The notes: generated from the letters alone by a model not told the origin. Shown: positions 1 to 9,249, numbered from the stretch's first letter. The stretch: DNA of 64,000 nucleotides from Rikenellaceae bacterium (GCA_021201795.1 JAJQEF010000020.1:1-64000); one strand, 5' to 3'. A program made the numbers and translations.

Positions 1-36
1 CCCCCCCCCCCCCCGCCCCCCCCCCCCCCCCCCCCC
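1..36. repeat. poly-C tract at window edge
   Basis: Thirty-five of the first 36 bases are C, with one G at position 15. Nothing similar occurs elsewhere in the window. A tract this pure at the very end of a sequence is typical of a contig-edge artefact, so it is probably not biological. The bases 37-174 that follow look like ordinary AT-rich leader sequence in front of rny. Confidence 0.7.
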
Positions 37-174
37 ATTGGACGTTTGCGATTTATATGGAGTCCTCATAAATGACGATATAGAGATTTTCGTCGAACCA
101 TAAAAGGAATCCAATGCGGGATTATTATTTTTAAATGACACTAACCAATAATATATATAAAATGAGTTAAAACT

Positions 175-1716
175 ATGGGAATAGTAACTATTGTAATATT
201 AGCTATTGTCATTTCAGCCGCTACAGGATTCGCAACATATTTTGCCGTAATGAAAACCACTGAAAAACGTCGGTTGAATATGGTAAAAGAAGCGGAAGTA
301 GAGGGGGAAATGATAAAAAAGGAAAAGATCCTTCAAGCTAAAGAACGCTTTATACAACTTAAAGCGGAACATGAAAAAACAGTTAACGACAGGAATTCAA
401 AGATCGTACAGATCGAGGCTAAACTCAAGGAAAAAGAGCGCAGCTTGTCCCAACAGATCGATGAAGTCCACAAAAAAGATAAGGATCTTAATTCCCAAAG
501 GGATAAGCTGGAGGCGCAGTTGCAGAACATTGAGTCTAAAAAAGAAGAACTCGATAAGAAATTTAAAGAGCAGATTACCATGCTTGAACAAATTAGCAGT
601 ATGAGCTCCGAAGATGCGAAGAACTCCCTGATGGAATCCATGAAAGCGGAAGCTGAATCGAGTGCCATGACCTATATTAACGAAGTCATGGAAGAGGCGA
701 AAATGACTGCCAGCAAAGAAGCGAAAAAGGTAGTTATACAAACTATCCAAAGGGTTGCGACCGAAGCTGCAATCGAGAATTCCGTCACGGTTTTCAATAT
801 CGACAGCGATGAAGTCAAAGGTCGTATAATCGGACGTGAAGGACGTAATATACGTACACTCGAGGCTGCTACGGGAGTTGAAATAATAGTAGACGATACG
901 CCGGAAGCTATTGTTCTTTCAGGCTTCGATCCTGTAAGAAGAGAGATTGCAAGACTTGCGCTCCACCAACTTGTTACGGACGGACGTATTCATCCTGCCC
1001 GTATCGAAGAGGTTGTTGCTAAGGTTCAGAAACAGATAGAAGAAGAGATCGTCGAAGTCGGAAAGCGTACTGCTATCGATCTCGGAATACACGGATTGCA
1101 TCCGGAACTTATCAGACTTATCGGTAAGATGAAATACCGTTCTTCCTATGGACAGAATCTTTTGCAGCACTCGCGCGAAACTGCTAACCTTTGCGGTATA
1201 ATGGCTGCCGAGCTCGGACTAAATCCGAAAATCGCACGACGGGCAGGGTTGCTTCATGATATAGGTAAGGTGCCAGATGACGAACCGGAATTGCCGCACG
1301 CTATTATCGGTATGAAACTCGCTGAAAAGTATAAAGAAAAACCGGAAGTCGTAAATGCCATCGGTGCTCACCATGATGAAACCGAAATGACTTCGTTGAT
1401 AGCTCCGATAGTTCAGGTTTGTGACGCTATTTCAGGTGCGAGACCGGGAGCAAGGCGGGAAGTTGTGGAGTCATATATAAAACGCCTTAAGGAAATGGAA
1501 GATACGGCTATGGCCTATCCGGGCGTTATGAAGACTTATGCTATCCAGGCAGGACGCGAACTGCGTGTTATCGTAGGAAGTGAAAAAATAACGGATCAGA
1601 AAGCCGAACAGTTATCGCACGATATCGCTAAAAAGATCCAGGACGAAATGACTTATCCCGGACAGGTTAAGATCACTGTAATCCGTGAAACCAGATCGAT
1701 TAGTTACGCTAAATAG
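175..1716 (+). CDS. rny: Ribonuclease Y
   Basis: Membrane-anchored endoribonuclease that starts mRNA decay. The 513 residues show the family order: an N-terminal membrane helix (about residues 2-22), a long charged coiled coil (about 30-190), a KH RNA-binding domain with the GREGRN loop (about 215-280), and an HD phosphohydrolase domain with the metal-binding pair H361-D362 in LLHDIGK. Length is normal for the family. The gene stands alone, convergent with uvrC, and shares the terminator that follows. The ATG at 175 places the membrane helix at the extreme N-terminus, as expected. The start of the gene lies close to the artefactual window edge but is complete. Confidence 0.97.
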   Translation: MGIVTIVILAIVISAATGFATYFAVMKTTEKRRLNMVKEAEVEGEMIKKEKILQAKERFIQLKAEHEKTVNDRNSKIVQIEAKLKEKERSLSQQIDEVHKKDKDLNSQRDKLEAQLQNIESKKEELDKKFKEQITMLEQISSMSSEDAKNSLMESMKAEAESSAMTYINEVMEEAKMTASKEAKKVVIQTIQRVATEAAIENSVTVFNIDSDEVKGRIIGREGRNIRTLEAATGVEIIVDDTPEAIVLSGFDPVRREIARLALHQLVTDGRIHPARIEEVVAKVQKQIEEEIVEVGKRTAIDLGIHGLHPELIRLIGKMKYRSSYGQNLLQHSRETANLCGIMAAELGLNPKIARRAGLLHDIGKVPDDEPELPHAIIGMKLAEKYKEKPEVVNAIGAHHDETEMTSLIAPIVQVCDAISGARPGARREVVESYIKRLKEMEDTAMAYPGVMKTYAIQAGRELRVIVGSEKITDQKAEQLSHDIAKKIQDEMTYPGQVKITVIRETRSISYAK

Positions 1717-1734
1717 AAAGTTATATTAAATAAT

Positions 1735-1768
1735 AAAAAAGGCATCCCAACCGGAGTGCCTTTTTTAT
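1735..1768. terminator. Bidirectional terminator rny/uvrC
   Basis: An A-rich run, an imperfect stem (GGCAT..CC pairing with GG..GTGCC, one mismatch) and a T run lie between the two convergent stop codons. The A and T runs on either side allow use by both strands. Confidence 0.8.
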
Positions 1769-1791
1769 TATTTATGGATATTCTGAAATAT

Positions 1792-3609
1792 TTATTCTTT
1801 AGGAAAATATTCTTTAACAGCTCCGGCTTTAGCATTCCCGATAACTTCGGATATTTCCTCCAGCGTTGCGGATTTTATCTTTGAAATCGTTTTGAACTTT
1901 TTTAAAAGTTTCTCAATGGTTTTCGGGCCGAGTCCAGGAATAAGTTCCAGTTCTGATTTGATGAAATTGATGGAACGTTTCTGCCTGTGAAAAGTTATTC
2001 CAAAACGATGAGCCTCATCGCGAATGTGCATAAGTATCCGAAGTGTTTCGGAATTTTTGTCCAGATAGAGCGGAACACTGTCATTCGGATAAAATACTTC
2101 TTCAAGTCTTTTAGCCAATCCTATAATGGCTATTCTGCCATCCAATCCCAGTCGTTTTATAGTATTGTATGCAATGCTGAGTTGTCCCTTACCGCCGTCC
2201 ACTACTATTAATTGAGGAAGATCGCCTCCTTCCTCGAGAAGTCTTTTGTATCGTCTGAAAATTACCTCTTCCATCGAAGCGAAGTCGTTCGGACCGATGA
2301 CGGTTTTAATATTGAAGTGTCGATATTCTTTTTTCGACGGTTTGCCGTTCCGGAACACTACGCAGGCTGCTACCGGATTGGTACCCTGAATATTAGAGTT
2401 ATCAAAACATTCGATATGATATGGTGGAACATCCAGATAAAGGTCTTTCTGCATTTGTGACATTATCCGGTTGGTATGTCGCTGAGGGTCGGTTTTTTCA
2501 ATATATTTTATCTTTTCTATTCGATATAGACGACAGTTTTTTTCCGCGAGCTCCAGTAGTTTGAGCCTGTCTCCTTTTTTCGGAACAGAAAATTGTTTTT
2601 CCGGAAAAAGCTCGGTATTAGGTATGAATGGAACAAGTATTTCTTTTTGAATACCGCCTTCCAGCTGCCTGTCGAATTCCGAGATAGCGAAAGATAAAAC
2701 ATCCTCTTCGGTCTCTTCCACACCCAATTCCATTTCTATGGAATAGGAATTTATTACGGCGCCGTTCTTTATTCTCATAAAGCTGCTGTAGGCATTCCCG
2801 TCTTCCATCAAAAGAGCAAAAACATCCAGGTTTATCAATGCATTGTTTACGATCACCGTTTTGCTCTGATAATTGCGTACCTCCTCGATCCTGTTCTTTA
2901 TTTTCTGTGCAAGTTCGAAATTCATATTAGCTGCGGCCAGGTTCATTTCCTCTGTCATGTAATTTATGACGTTTTTCATGTTACCTTTAAGAATGTCTGC
3001 CGTTAAAGAAATATTTTTGCCGTAATCTTCTTCCGATTGATTTCCCACACACGGGCCTTTGCAGTTGCCGAGATGATACTCGAGGCAAACGCTGTATTTA
3101 CCATTACGTATTTTTTCTGGATCCAAATTAAGCGAACACGTTCTTATGGTGTGAACATTTCTTATCAGCTCCAATATTTGTTTTTGTATATATACGGAAG
3201 AGTAAGGGCCGAAATAACGTGAACCGTCGCGGACGAATTTTCTGGTCATAAATACACGGGGAAATGGTTCGTTCTTTATACATATCCACGGATAGGTCTT
3301 ATCGTCCTTAAGGAGAATGTTATACCTCGGTTTGAGCGTTTTGATGAGATTGTTTTCGAGAAAAAGTGCATCTCTTTCGGACTCGACAACCGTGTGTTCT
3401 ATGTCATGGATATTTTTTACGAGTACAACGAGTTTGCGGTTCTCTTTATGACGGGAGTCCACAAAATAAGAACTGACTCTTTTTTTAAGGTTCTTTGCTT
3501 TGCCTACATAAATAACCTTACCGTCTTTATTTATAAAACGGTAAACTCCCGGAAGATCCGGCAGGACAGCAAGTTTGCCTTTTATGTTCTCCGTTCGGTT
3601 TTCTGCCAT
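1792..3609 (-). CDS. uvrC: Excinuclease ABC subunit C
   Basis: Nuclease subunit of UvrABC nucleotide excision repair, which makes both incisions around a lesion. The 605-residue protein has the N-terminal GIY-YIG nuclease domain (LPGVYRF...VIYVGKAKNL, about 15-95), a UVR motif that contacts UvrB (about 205-240), the RNase H-like C-terminal nuclease domain (IECFDNSNIQGTNPVA..., about 385-540), and C-terminal helix-hairpin-helix motifs (IPGLGPKTIEKLLKKF). Length is typical and nothing appears missing. It is a single-gene unit, convergent with rny. Confidence 0.97.
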   Translation of the reverse strand: MAENRTENIKGKLAVLPDLPGVYRFINKDGKVIYVGKAKNLKKRVSSYFVDSRHKENRKLVVLVKNIHDIEHTVVESERDALFLENNLIKTLKPRYNILLKDDKTYPWICIKNEPFPRVFMTRKFVRDGSRYFGPYSSVYIQKQILELIRNVHTIRTCSLNLDPEKIRNGKYSVCLEYHLGNCKGPCVGNQSEEDYGKNISLTADILKGNMKNVINYMTEEMNLAAANMNFELAQKIKNRIEEVRNYQSKTVIVNNALINLDVFALLMEDGNAYSSFMRIKNGAVINSYSIEMELGVEETEEDVLSFAISEFDRQLEGGIQKEILVPFIPNTELFPEKQFSVPKKGDRLKLLELAEKNCRLYRIEKIKYIEKTDPQRHTNRIMSQMQKDLYLDVPPYHIECFDNSNIQGTNPVAACVVFRNGKPSKKEYRHFNIKTVIGPNDFASMEEVIFRRYKRLLEEGGDLPQLIVVDGGKGQLSIAYNTIKRLGLDGRIAIIGLAKRLEEVFYPNDSVPLYLDKNSETLRILMHIRDEAHRFGITFHRQKRSINFIKSELELIPGLGPKTIEKLLKKFKTISKIKSATLEEISEVIGNAKAGAVKEYFPKE

Positions 3610-3786
3610 AAGGCGATAAAATTACTAAAACTTTTAAGATAGGTGATTTACTAACGGTCTCTCTCTGTCTTTTTATGGTGTTATTACCAAAAGTGATACC
3701 TTAAATCCAGCGTTATCCCGAAAATAAGAATGCACCGAAATCACTTAAGGATAATTCCGGCGCATTTGTTTAATCAGATACACTAA
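3610..3786. other. Intergenic, 177 bp, no gene seen
   Basis: This stretch separates the 5' end of uvrC from the 3' end of the next minus-strand gene. No ORF, tRNA or clear promoter box was recognised. It should hold the uvrC promoter. Confidence 0.5.
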
Positions 3787-4752
3787 TTACATCATCGTTT
3801 CTACGAGTTCCCTTTGAGTGTCGAAGAATAAAATTCTTTGTTGTTCGCCACTTTCGGAAATGAGGGTAGATACTCTTTTCACTGTGCTGATATTACTTTT
3901 TATGGTTTCATAAGCATAGTCGTCGACTGTTGTAACTGCATTTAAGGTGAAAGTTTTTATCATTCCTAAATTATACATTTCATTTTCTGCATAAACTGCT
4001 GTAGTATCGAAATTTATGTTGGATATGTAAAAATCCACTTTTGTACCGGAGTCGAATTTTCCTTTCTCCGTAAGAATTTCCATATCGTCTATCAGTTTTT
4101 TTATGTCTTCTTTTAAAAGATTTTTTTCTTCTTTAGGTACCAGTCTTATCGTAGAAAAATAATTTATATCTGTTATTAAGTTTTTAAGTATGTTCTTGTC
4201 CCATATCATTACAAGGTGATCCAAGCGGCGATAAGCGCGATGGTGTTCTTCCTGTATGTTTTTCATTCTGTCTGTAAAAACGAGTTTGGACATCGGACGT
4301 GTTTCTTTTGTCTTGCTATATAGGGACTTCCATTTGAAAAATATAAATTTAGTGATATGTTCGTATCCAAGATATATACATTGTGGAAGGATGTTGCAGC
4401 ACATACCTATTTCATTTTTATTGTATACCTGGTTCATGCTGAAGAGATCCAGAAGATTCTCCATCATTTTATAGTTTACTTCATCAGGTTCGATGAATTC
4501 ATTGATAATAAATTGGCAAGGTCTGGATGTGCTTGGGAGAGACTCGATTATGCAATCCAAAGAAATTCTCATTTTGGTGCATATCGCGGCAATTTCAGAG
4601 AACGTGAACGGAACTTCCCGCCTTAGTCGCCGGTAAACGGCTTCTTTCTCTATAAGAAGAATATCGGCAAGTACATTGGATATTTTTTCGTTTTCTGGTA
4701 CTCTACACCGGACTTCTTCAATAAAATTATCATACAACAATTCGTTTTTCAT
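3787..4752 (-). CDS. Putative HTH transcriptional regulator, unknown ligand
   Basis: I do not recognise a named family. Residues about 15-70 read as a helix-turn-helix of the lambda-repressor-like kind (KISNVLADILLIEKEAVYRRLR, then FTFSEIAAICTKMRISLDCII), similar to N-terminal domains of Bacteroidales orphan regulators. The remaining 250 residues are mainly helical and polar, without a receiver, kinase or obvious ligand-binding signature. There is no signal peptide or membrane segment. The gene stands alone between uvrC and an MscS gene, so context gives no target. Confidence 0.6.
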   Translation of the reverse strand: MKNELLYDNFIEEVRCRVPENEKISNVLADILLIEKEAVYRRLRREVPFTFSEIAAICTKMRISLDCIIESLPSTSRPCQFIINEFIEPDEVNYKMMENLLDLFSMNQVYNKNEIGMCCNILPQCIYLGYEHITKFIFFKWKSLYSKTKETRPMSKLVFTDRMKNIQEEHHRAYRRLDHLVMIWDKNILKNLITDINYFSTIRLVPKEEKNLLKEDIKKLIDDMEILTEKGKFDSGTKVDFYISNINFDTTAVYAENEMYNLGMIKTFTLNAVTTVDDYAYETIKSNISTVKRVSTLISESGEQQRILFFDTQRELVETMM

Positions 4753-4896
4753 TTCCTGCTATTTATTTATGAACTTTATAAAAAGTCTATGGTATAATCA
4801 ATTGGTGTGGGATAAGCCATTCTATAATGTAAATGTAACAAAAAGTTTATTTTTAAATGATGTTTTTTATTAGAAAATATTTAGAACATAATTAAA

Positions 4897-4918
4897 AAAG
4901 GCGGTATTTACCGCCTTT
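4897..4918 (-). terminator. Terminator after the MscS gene
   Basis: A perfect hairpin with AAAGGCGGTA and TACCGCCTTT arms and a two-base loop lies about 80 bases past the stop codon of the minus-strand channel gene. An A run on the plus strand provides the minus-strand T tract. Confidence 0.75.
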
Positions 4919-4999
4919 AAACTTGTTTTAACTCTGTATGTCAGTATCTTAAAATAGAAAAATAAATTTTTTTAATATTGAATATTATTATGTAATTTT

Positions 5000-6121
5000 T
5001 TATTCATGGTTTGATTTATTATTTTGCGGGAATCCATTTTCAGCAAGGGGAGATTCATTGTTTTGAAATTCCAGCACTTTTCTTTTGACAAAATACTGCG
5101 GATAGTTCTGTTGTATGAATTTTATCATCTCTTCCCTAACATAGAATTGAAGATCAGCGCTTTTGCCTGAATCCGGACTGCTTAGTAATATACGAAGTTC
5201 CATGGAATCTTCGCGCATATTGGTTACATTTATATTTGCCACTGTTTTATCCCAAAGAGGATTATTGGATATGATTTCCTGTAGATGTGTCCTTAGAGGT
5301 TCTATAGGCATCAAAAAATCAACATATAAAAATACGGAGCCAAGTAAGTCGGATGAGTTTCTTGTCCAGTTTTCGATAGGATTTTCGAGAAAATAATTAA
5401 TCGGTAATATGAGCCTTCTTTTGTCCCAGATTTTTACAACTACATAAGTTGTATTGATCTCTTCTACTGTACCGTTCTGTCCTTCGATAACAACTACGTA
5501 GTTCAGTTTTATCGGTTGGGTTATTGCGATCTGAATGCCGGCCATTATGGAGGAGAGACTTTTTTGAGCGGCAAGACCTGCCACAGCGGTGAGTATACCG
5601 GCAGATGTCAGGAGACTGATGCCGACGGAACGAATCTGGTCGAAGGTCATAAGACAGATAGCTACTGTGATGACTGCTATTAAACTTATGATTATGCGTT
5701 CGAAAATAGAGAATTTAGTTACACTGCTCTGGGCTTCGAGACCGGTTTTAGCTTCTTCTTTTACTTTACGTTCGAGATAATAAAATAAAATGCGTATCCC
5801 TTTGATAACGATCCAACCTATGGTAATTATAAGCAGGATCTCCATTGCATGGTCGATTAGGTGCTGATACTGGGTGTCGAAAAAACTTGTTTTGGTGTAA
5901 ATTTTCAACATTATCCATAAAAGCAGAAATAATATCGGCATTTTAAGCATATCCACTACGAAGTTATCGACTTGGCTCTCTGTTTTTGCCGCTCTTTTAT
6001 TAAGACGTTTAACCAGGTATCTATATAAAAATATCACTATTATAACAGCTCCAATAAATACCAGTGCGCTTATTATGAATCTTGTCGAACCACTGTTTAC
6101 TATCTCCTCAATATTTTCCAT
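5000..6121 (-). CDS. Mechanosensitive channel, MscS family
   Basis: Predicted inner-membrane channel of the small-conductance mechanosensitive type, which opens on hypo-osmotic stress. The 373-residue protein has four likely membrane helices: about 15-35, 65-85, 95-112 and 145-170. A pore-helix region rich in Gly, Ala and Ser follows (LLTSAGILTAVAGLAAQKSLSSIMAGIQIAI, about 172-202). The MscS beta domain comes next (VVIEGQNGTVEEINTTYVVVKIWDKRRLILP), then the C-terminal alpha/beta domain. The last 20 residues are polar and low in complexity. The next upstream gene on the same strand starts only 12 bases away, so the two may be cotranscribed. Confidence 0.92.
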   Translation of the reverse strand: MENIEEIVNSGSTRFIISALVFIGAVIIVIFLYRYLVKRLNKRAAKTESQVDNFVVDMLKMPILFLLLWIMLKIYTKTSFFDTQYQHLIDHAMEILLIITIGWIVIKGIRILFYYLERKVKEEAKTGLEAQSSVTKFSIFERIIISLIAVITVAICLMTFDQIRSVGISLLTSAGILTAVAGLAAQKSLSSIMAGIQIAITQPIKLNYVVVIEGQNGTVEEINTTYVVVKIWDKRRLILPINYFLENPIENWTRNSSDLLGSVFLYVDFLMPIEPLRTHLQEIISNNPLWDKTVANINVTNMREDSMELRILLSSPDSGKSADLQFYVREEMIKFIQQNYPQYFVKRKVLEFQNNESPLAENGFPQNNKSNHE

Positions 6122-6132
6122 AAGTCCATTAT

Positions 6133-6546
6133 TTAATACATATATCTGTCTTCACCACATCCATGACTCTTGCATATGCAGTCGTCGTCACACTGGCAAT
6201 CATCTCCACAGCTGCAATTCTCGGAACAATTGCATTCCGTATTATCATTCAGATATTTATCGCAAAGATTTATAGTTGTATTTAATGCGTTCTGTAAATC
6301 TTCAGGGATATCTGCATATTCCTTACATTTTATGTATTCTTCTCTTAAGTCCATTATAGTTCTTTTGGTTTGGGATTCTGACCTGTAACCGAAATTCCTT
6401 AAAGCATCAAGAGATGAGTCCTTGCATTTTTCCAAAGAAGATTCTTTTTTGTTGCCGTTAGTTTTAATGTAGGTATTAAAATAGTAGACGCTTTCTGCAA
6501 GCGCGCTGACAATTTGTAGTATTAATTTTTGTTCCATAATAACCAT
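6133..6546 (-). CDS. Small protein with CxC-repeat (metallothionein-like) tail
   Basis: Unrecognised 137-residue protein in two parts. Residues 1-100 look like a soluble helical bundle (LILQIVSALAESVYYFNTYI ... SSLDALRNFGYRSESQTKRTI), resembling small four-helix proteins. Residues 104-130 hold nine cysteines at C105, C107, C111, C113, C117, C119, C123, C125 and C130: four CxC pairs at a six-residue period, with acidic residues between them. This pattern suggests thiolate metal binding, which is inference. There is no signal peptide. A second ATG at 6537 (MEQKL) could be the real start. It lies 12 bases upstream of the MscS gene. Confidence 0.7.
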   Translation of the reverse strand: MVIMEQKLILQIVSALAESVYYFNTYIKTNGNKKESSLEKCKDSSLDALRNFGYRSESQTKRTIMDLREEYIKCKEYADIPEDLQNALNTTINLCDKYLNDNTECNCSENCSCGDDCQCDDDCICKSHGCGEDRYMY

Positions 6547-6547
6547 T

Positions 6548-6578
6548 TTGGTACTCTTTTTTGCAAAAAGAATACCAA
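6548..6578 (-). promoter_or_regulatory. Inverted repeat just upstream of the CxC-tail gene
   Basis: Arms TTGGTA.TCTTTTT and AAAAAGA.TACCAA, with one C/A mismatch and a three-base loop, sit directly in front of the ATG at 6546. It may be a terminator for the upstream gene ending at 6650, or a structure occluding initiation of the downstream gene. The sequence does not decide. Confidence 0.5.
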
Positions 6579-6649
6579 TGGATAACGCAATGAAATCAAT
6601 AAAATGTCAATCTAAAAATAAATAGAGTAAATTGTCTGGATTTGCCGGA

Positions 6650-7051
6650 TTAAAAAGTTTTTTTTAATGATATAATGTAATTATCATTTCCTGTTACTTC
6701 TCGGATTTTATTCCGCAAAAATTTTAAATAATCCACAGGATTTTCGGAAAATATTCCTTTGTTCCTGAAGTAATCGCTTACTATAGACTCGATTCCCATA
6801 TTGATAATTACCTGCCGTTCAGAAAACTTTTCTGTGATCCTGATATTGATCTGATAATTGTTGAATATATCAGAAGCCTTTGAGATGCAGTTTACTGCGG
6901 GAATTTCGATTTTATTCGTTCCGGTATTAAGCAGAAGATTTCCGTCTTTGGTTATGGATTCTATAATAGAATAGAACTCTTCGTTGTTGCTCATTACTTT
7001 GATCACTTCGCCTGGCAAGAGTGAATCGGAACGCAAGAGGGTTGCTTTCAT
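6650..7051 (-). CDS. Hypothetical protein downstream of a small HTH gene
   Basis: Unrecognised 133-residue soluble protein. The first half looks like a beta-rich domain (SLLPGEVIKVMSNNEEFYSIIESITKDGNLLLNTG) and the second half is helical (IESIVSDYFRNKGIFSENPVDYLKFLRNKIREV). It follows the 69-residue HTH gene by 13 bases on the same strand, so the two are almost certainly one transcript. No signal peptide or membrane helix. Confidence 0.6.
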   Translation of the reverse strand: MKATLLRSDSLLPGEVIKVMSNNEEFYSIIESITKDGNLLLNTGTNKIEIPAVNCISKASDIFNNYQINIRITEKFSERQVIINMGIESIVSDYFRNKGIFSENPVDYLKFLRNKIREVTGNDNYIISLKKTF

Positions 7052-7064
7052 AATTAAGTTATTT

Positions 7065-7274
7065 TTATTCAGGGAAAAGTAATTCCGAGGGTATTCCTAA
7101 TTCTTGGGCAATAATCTTTTTTGCCAGTTCATCCGGTTTTTGCCGGCCGGATAGCCACATTCTGACCGTAGCTTCCGAGCGACAGGTTAATTTCGCAATT
7201 CTTTTTACAAACCTGCCCTTTGGCGATTCGGTAGATAAAGAATCGTAATATTCTTTAAATGTAGTTTTAACCAT
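7065..7274 (-). CDS. Small HTH DNA-binding protein
   Basis: A 69-residue protein that is essentially one helix-turn-helix: PKGRFVKRIAKLTCRSEATVRMWLSGRQKPDELAKKIIAQELG reads as the four to five helices of a Cro/CI-like fold, with RSEATVRMWLSGRQKP as turn and recognition helix. It is divergent from the longer HTH regulator at 7422 across a short promoter region, an arrangement common for paired regulators. Target unknown. Confidence 0.75.
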   Translation of the reverse strand: MVKTTFKEYYDSLSTESPKGRFVKRIAKLTCRSEATVRMWLSGRQKPDELAKKIIAQELGIPSELLFPE

Positions 7275-7299
7275 AATTATTGTTATTTAGGTGCATAAT

Positions 7300-7331
7300 T
7301 TTGTTTTTGTGGCGCACAAATATTATATTTG
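7300..7331 (+). promoter_or_regulatory. Bacteroidota promoter for the HTH gene at 7422
   Basis: TTTG at 7300-7303, a 20-base spacer and TATATTTG at 7324-7331 match the Bacteroidota -33/-7 consensus exactly. Transcription would start near 7338. That lies downstream of a possible TTG start at 7329 and therefore supports the ATG at 7422. Confidence 0.7.
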
Positions 7332-7421
7332 GTCGCAAACAATTTTGTTAATACATTTTTACAAGACAAATTTATACGCATTCGAGTAAATATACAAATT
7401 TTAGTTAGATTATTTACTCAA

Positions 7422-8105
7422 ATGCATAAGAAAAAAATAAGCAAAATGATCCAGGATAGGGTTAAATTTTTAATAAAGAAATATAGTAATGGAGTCAAAA
7501 GCGCATTTGCAAGTCGTGTCGGACTCTCTCCTTCTGTGATCGAGAATATGGTAGGAATACGCGGAGGTAATCCACGTTTCGATGTATTGGTTAAAATTCT
7601 GACGAGTTTTCCAGAATTGGATGCCAATTGGCTTGTGTTGGGTGAACGTAGGAACCTAAATGATGAGGTGGCGATAGGAAACGAACTGCGTGAATATTTT
7701 GCCGAATTATCTATAACCGAACAGCAGGCTGCGGATAGTTTGGGCGTGGATCTAACCGTGGTCAGAGAGCATCTCAATGGAAAACCGTTCGATGAGGAAA
7801 GTGCTGAAATATGGAGTGAAACCTTTGGTATACAGGAGAAATGGCTATTTTCCGGGAAAGGAAATATGTTCAAAAAGATACAGGGGCCGATCAATATAAA
7901 TCTGGAGAGTTTAAAATATGTAGCGGAATCCAGGACAGGTTATCAGGCAGAAGAAATCCGGAAATTAAGGAGCCAGCTTGCAGAACTTGATGAACGCATT
8001 GAAAACCTCTCGGCACAAAACAAAACGCTACATTCCGATAATGCCGCTATTCAGGAAAAGTGCGAAATAATGCTGGAAAAGATAAATAAACTCTTAAGTA
8101 GATAA
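7422..8105 (+). CDS. XRE-type transcriptional regulator with coiled-coil tail
   Basis: A 227-residue regulator starting MHKKKISKMIQDRV. Residues about 5-75 form an HTH of the phage-repressor type (FASRVGLSPSVIENMVGIRGGNPRFDVLVKILTSFPELDANWLVLGE), ending in the WLVLGE motif usual for this Bacteroidales class. A second HTH-like repeat follows (LSITEQQAADSLGVDLTVVREHLNG ... WLFSGKGNMFK). The last 50 residues are a heptad-rich coiled coil (LRSQLAELDERIENLSAQNKTL), presumably for oligomerisation. The frame is open from a TTG at 7329, but the promoter boxes argue for the ATG at 7422. It diverges from the small HTH gene. Confidence 0.8.
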   Translation: MHKKKISKMIQDRVKFLIKKYSNGVKSAFASRVGLSPSVIENMVGIRGGNPRFDVLVKILTSFPELDANWLVLGERRNLNDEVAIGNELREYFAELSITEQQAADSLGVDLTVVREHLNGKPFDEESAEIWSETFGIQEKWLFSGKGNMFKKIQGPININLESLKYVAESRTGYQAEEIRKLRSQLAELDERIENLSAQNKTLHSDNAAIQEKCEIMLEKINKLLSR

Positions 8106-8108
8106 AAT

Positions 8109-8138
8109 AAAAAATGCTCCGTATATGGAGCATTTTTT
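8109..8138. terminator. Bidirectional terminator HTH gene/aquaporin
   Basis: Perfect 12-base arms (AAAAAATGCTCC and its complement) around a six-base loop lie between convergent stop codons. Confidence 0.9.
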
Positions 8139-8140
8139 TA

Positions 8141-8803
8141 TTATTTACTATTGTCTAAAGCCTTCCATAATACGGCTGCCAGCGAACCGCCTACCAAAGG
8201 TGCTACTATAAACAACCATAGCTGCGACAGGGCTTTGCCGCCTTCGAATACGGCAGGCCCGAAGCTTCTTGCCGGATTTACGGAAGTACCTGTGATCGGA
8301 ATACATACGATGTGTATCATAACCAGAGCCAAACCTATTGCCAAACCGGCAAATTTATTCTCGGCACCCTTGGACGTGGAGCCTAATACAACCGTTACGA
8401 AAATACAGGTAAAAACAATTTCTGCCACTAAAGCCGGAAGGAGGTTGGTGTAGCCGTTAGCTCCGGTATAAGTCGTTGATGATCCGGAATCTTTTGCGAT
8501 AATAAACAAGATTGCCGATCCGATCAATGCTCCCAGGAACTGAAAGATCATGTAATTGCAGGCCGTCCTTCCGTTTATCCTTCCTGAAAGAAGCATCCCC
8601 AATGTTATTGCCGGATTAATATGGCATCCGGAAATCTTCCCTATTGTATAAACCATAGTGACCACGGCAAGACCGAATGCAAATGCTACTCCCAATGTTC
8701 CTACGGAAAAGAACGGTTGTACAGTTCCTGCGAATACGGCGCTTCCGCATCCTATAAGTACAAGTACCGCTGTACCTATCATTTCAGCTAAATAATTTTT
8801 CAT
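8141..8803 (-). CDS. aqpZ: Aquaporin (MIP family)
   Basis: Inner-membrane water channel of the aquaporin Z type. Six hydrophobic membrane segments and the two half-helix motifs HINPAITLG and SVNPARSFGP are intact. I chose the ATG at 8803 (MKNYLAEMIGTAVLV) because the first helix then begins where it does in the family; the open frame extends 13 codons further upstream to 8842. The 220-residue length is normal. It is a single gene that shares the terminator at 8109 with the convergent HTH gene. Water rather than glycerol selectivity is inferred from similarity to AqpZ. Confidence 0.93.
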   Translation of the reverse strand: MKNYLAEMIGTAVLVLIGCGSAVFAGTVQPFFSVGTLGVAFAFGLAVVTMVYTIGKISGCHINPAITLGMLLSGRINGRTACNYMIFQFLGALIGSAILFIIAKDSGSSTTYTGANGYTNLLPALVAEIVFTCIFVTVVLGSTSKGAENKFAGLAIGLALVMIHIVCIPITGTSVNPARSFGPAVFEGGKALSQLWLFIVAPLVGGSLAAVLWKALDNSK

Positions 8804-8842
8804 AGGTTTAAGTTTAATTTTTGTAAATAAATTTTTATGCAA

Positions 8843-9249
8843 CTTATGTATTCATTTTTAAAATATCAATTCTTTTTAAGTAAATGTTGGTGCTTAATGC
8901 CTCTTATATCGTAACAAGCGGATATTCCTGTTGCTCCATTAAATTAATCTTATCACTGCAATATGCGGTTCTGTTTGGTATTATTTGGGGATATTTTAAA
9001 TTGCAAGGCTTCAGGACATTAATTGCCGTTATAACACATCTGATTTGAAAAAAAGTTTTCAGAGATCCGTAAAGTATATTTCATATCTATAAATTTAGGA
9101 CTGTATAGATTATATCCATAGACTTTAATATTGTGAAAATGGGACCTTTTAACGTTAATTTTAGCTCCATAGAACTCTTGTAGCCGTGTTGACATCTTCC
9201 GCACACCGATTAATGGTTAAGTTTGTAATTCTATTTTCCCGGGCGGCAC
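8843..9249. other. Intergenic region without a supported gene
   Basis: About 400 bases between the aquaporin and the oleate hydratase remnant. A 61-codon minus-strand frame (9019-9204) has no recognisable features and is not supported. No tRNA or known motif was seen. The aquaporin promoter should lie near 8804-8950. Confidence 0.5.

Noticed and set aside
6650-8105. Prophage remnant at the paired HTH genes
   Set aside because: The regulators resemble phage repressors, but no integrase, structural or lysis gene is nearby.
9019-9204. 61-codon minus-strand frame in the gap before the oleate hydratase remnant
   Set aside because: No family, signal peptide, motif or start context supports it; length is within what chance gives in AT-rich sequence.
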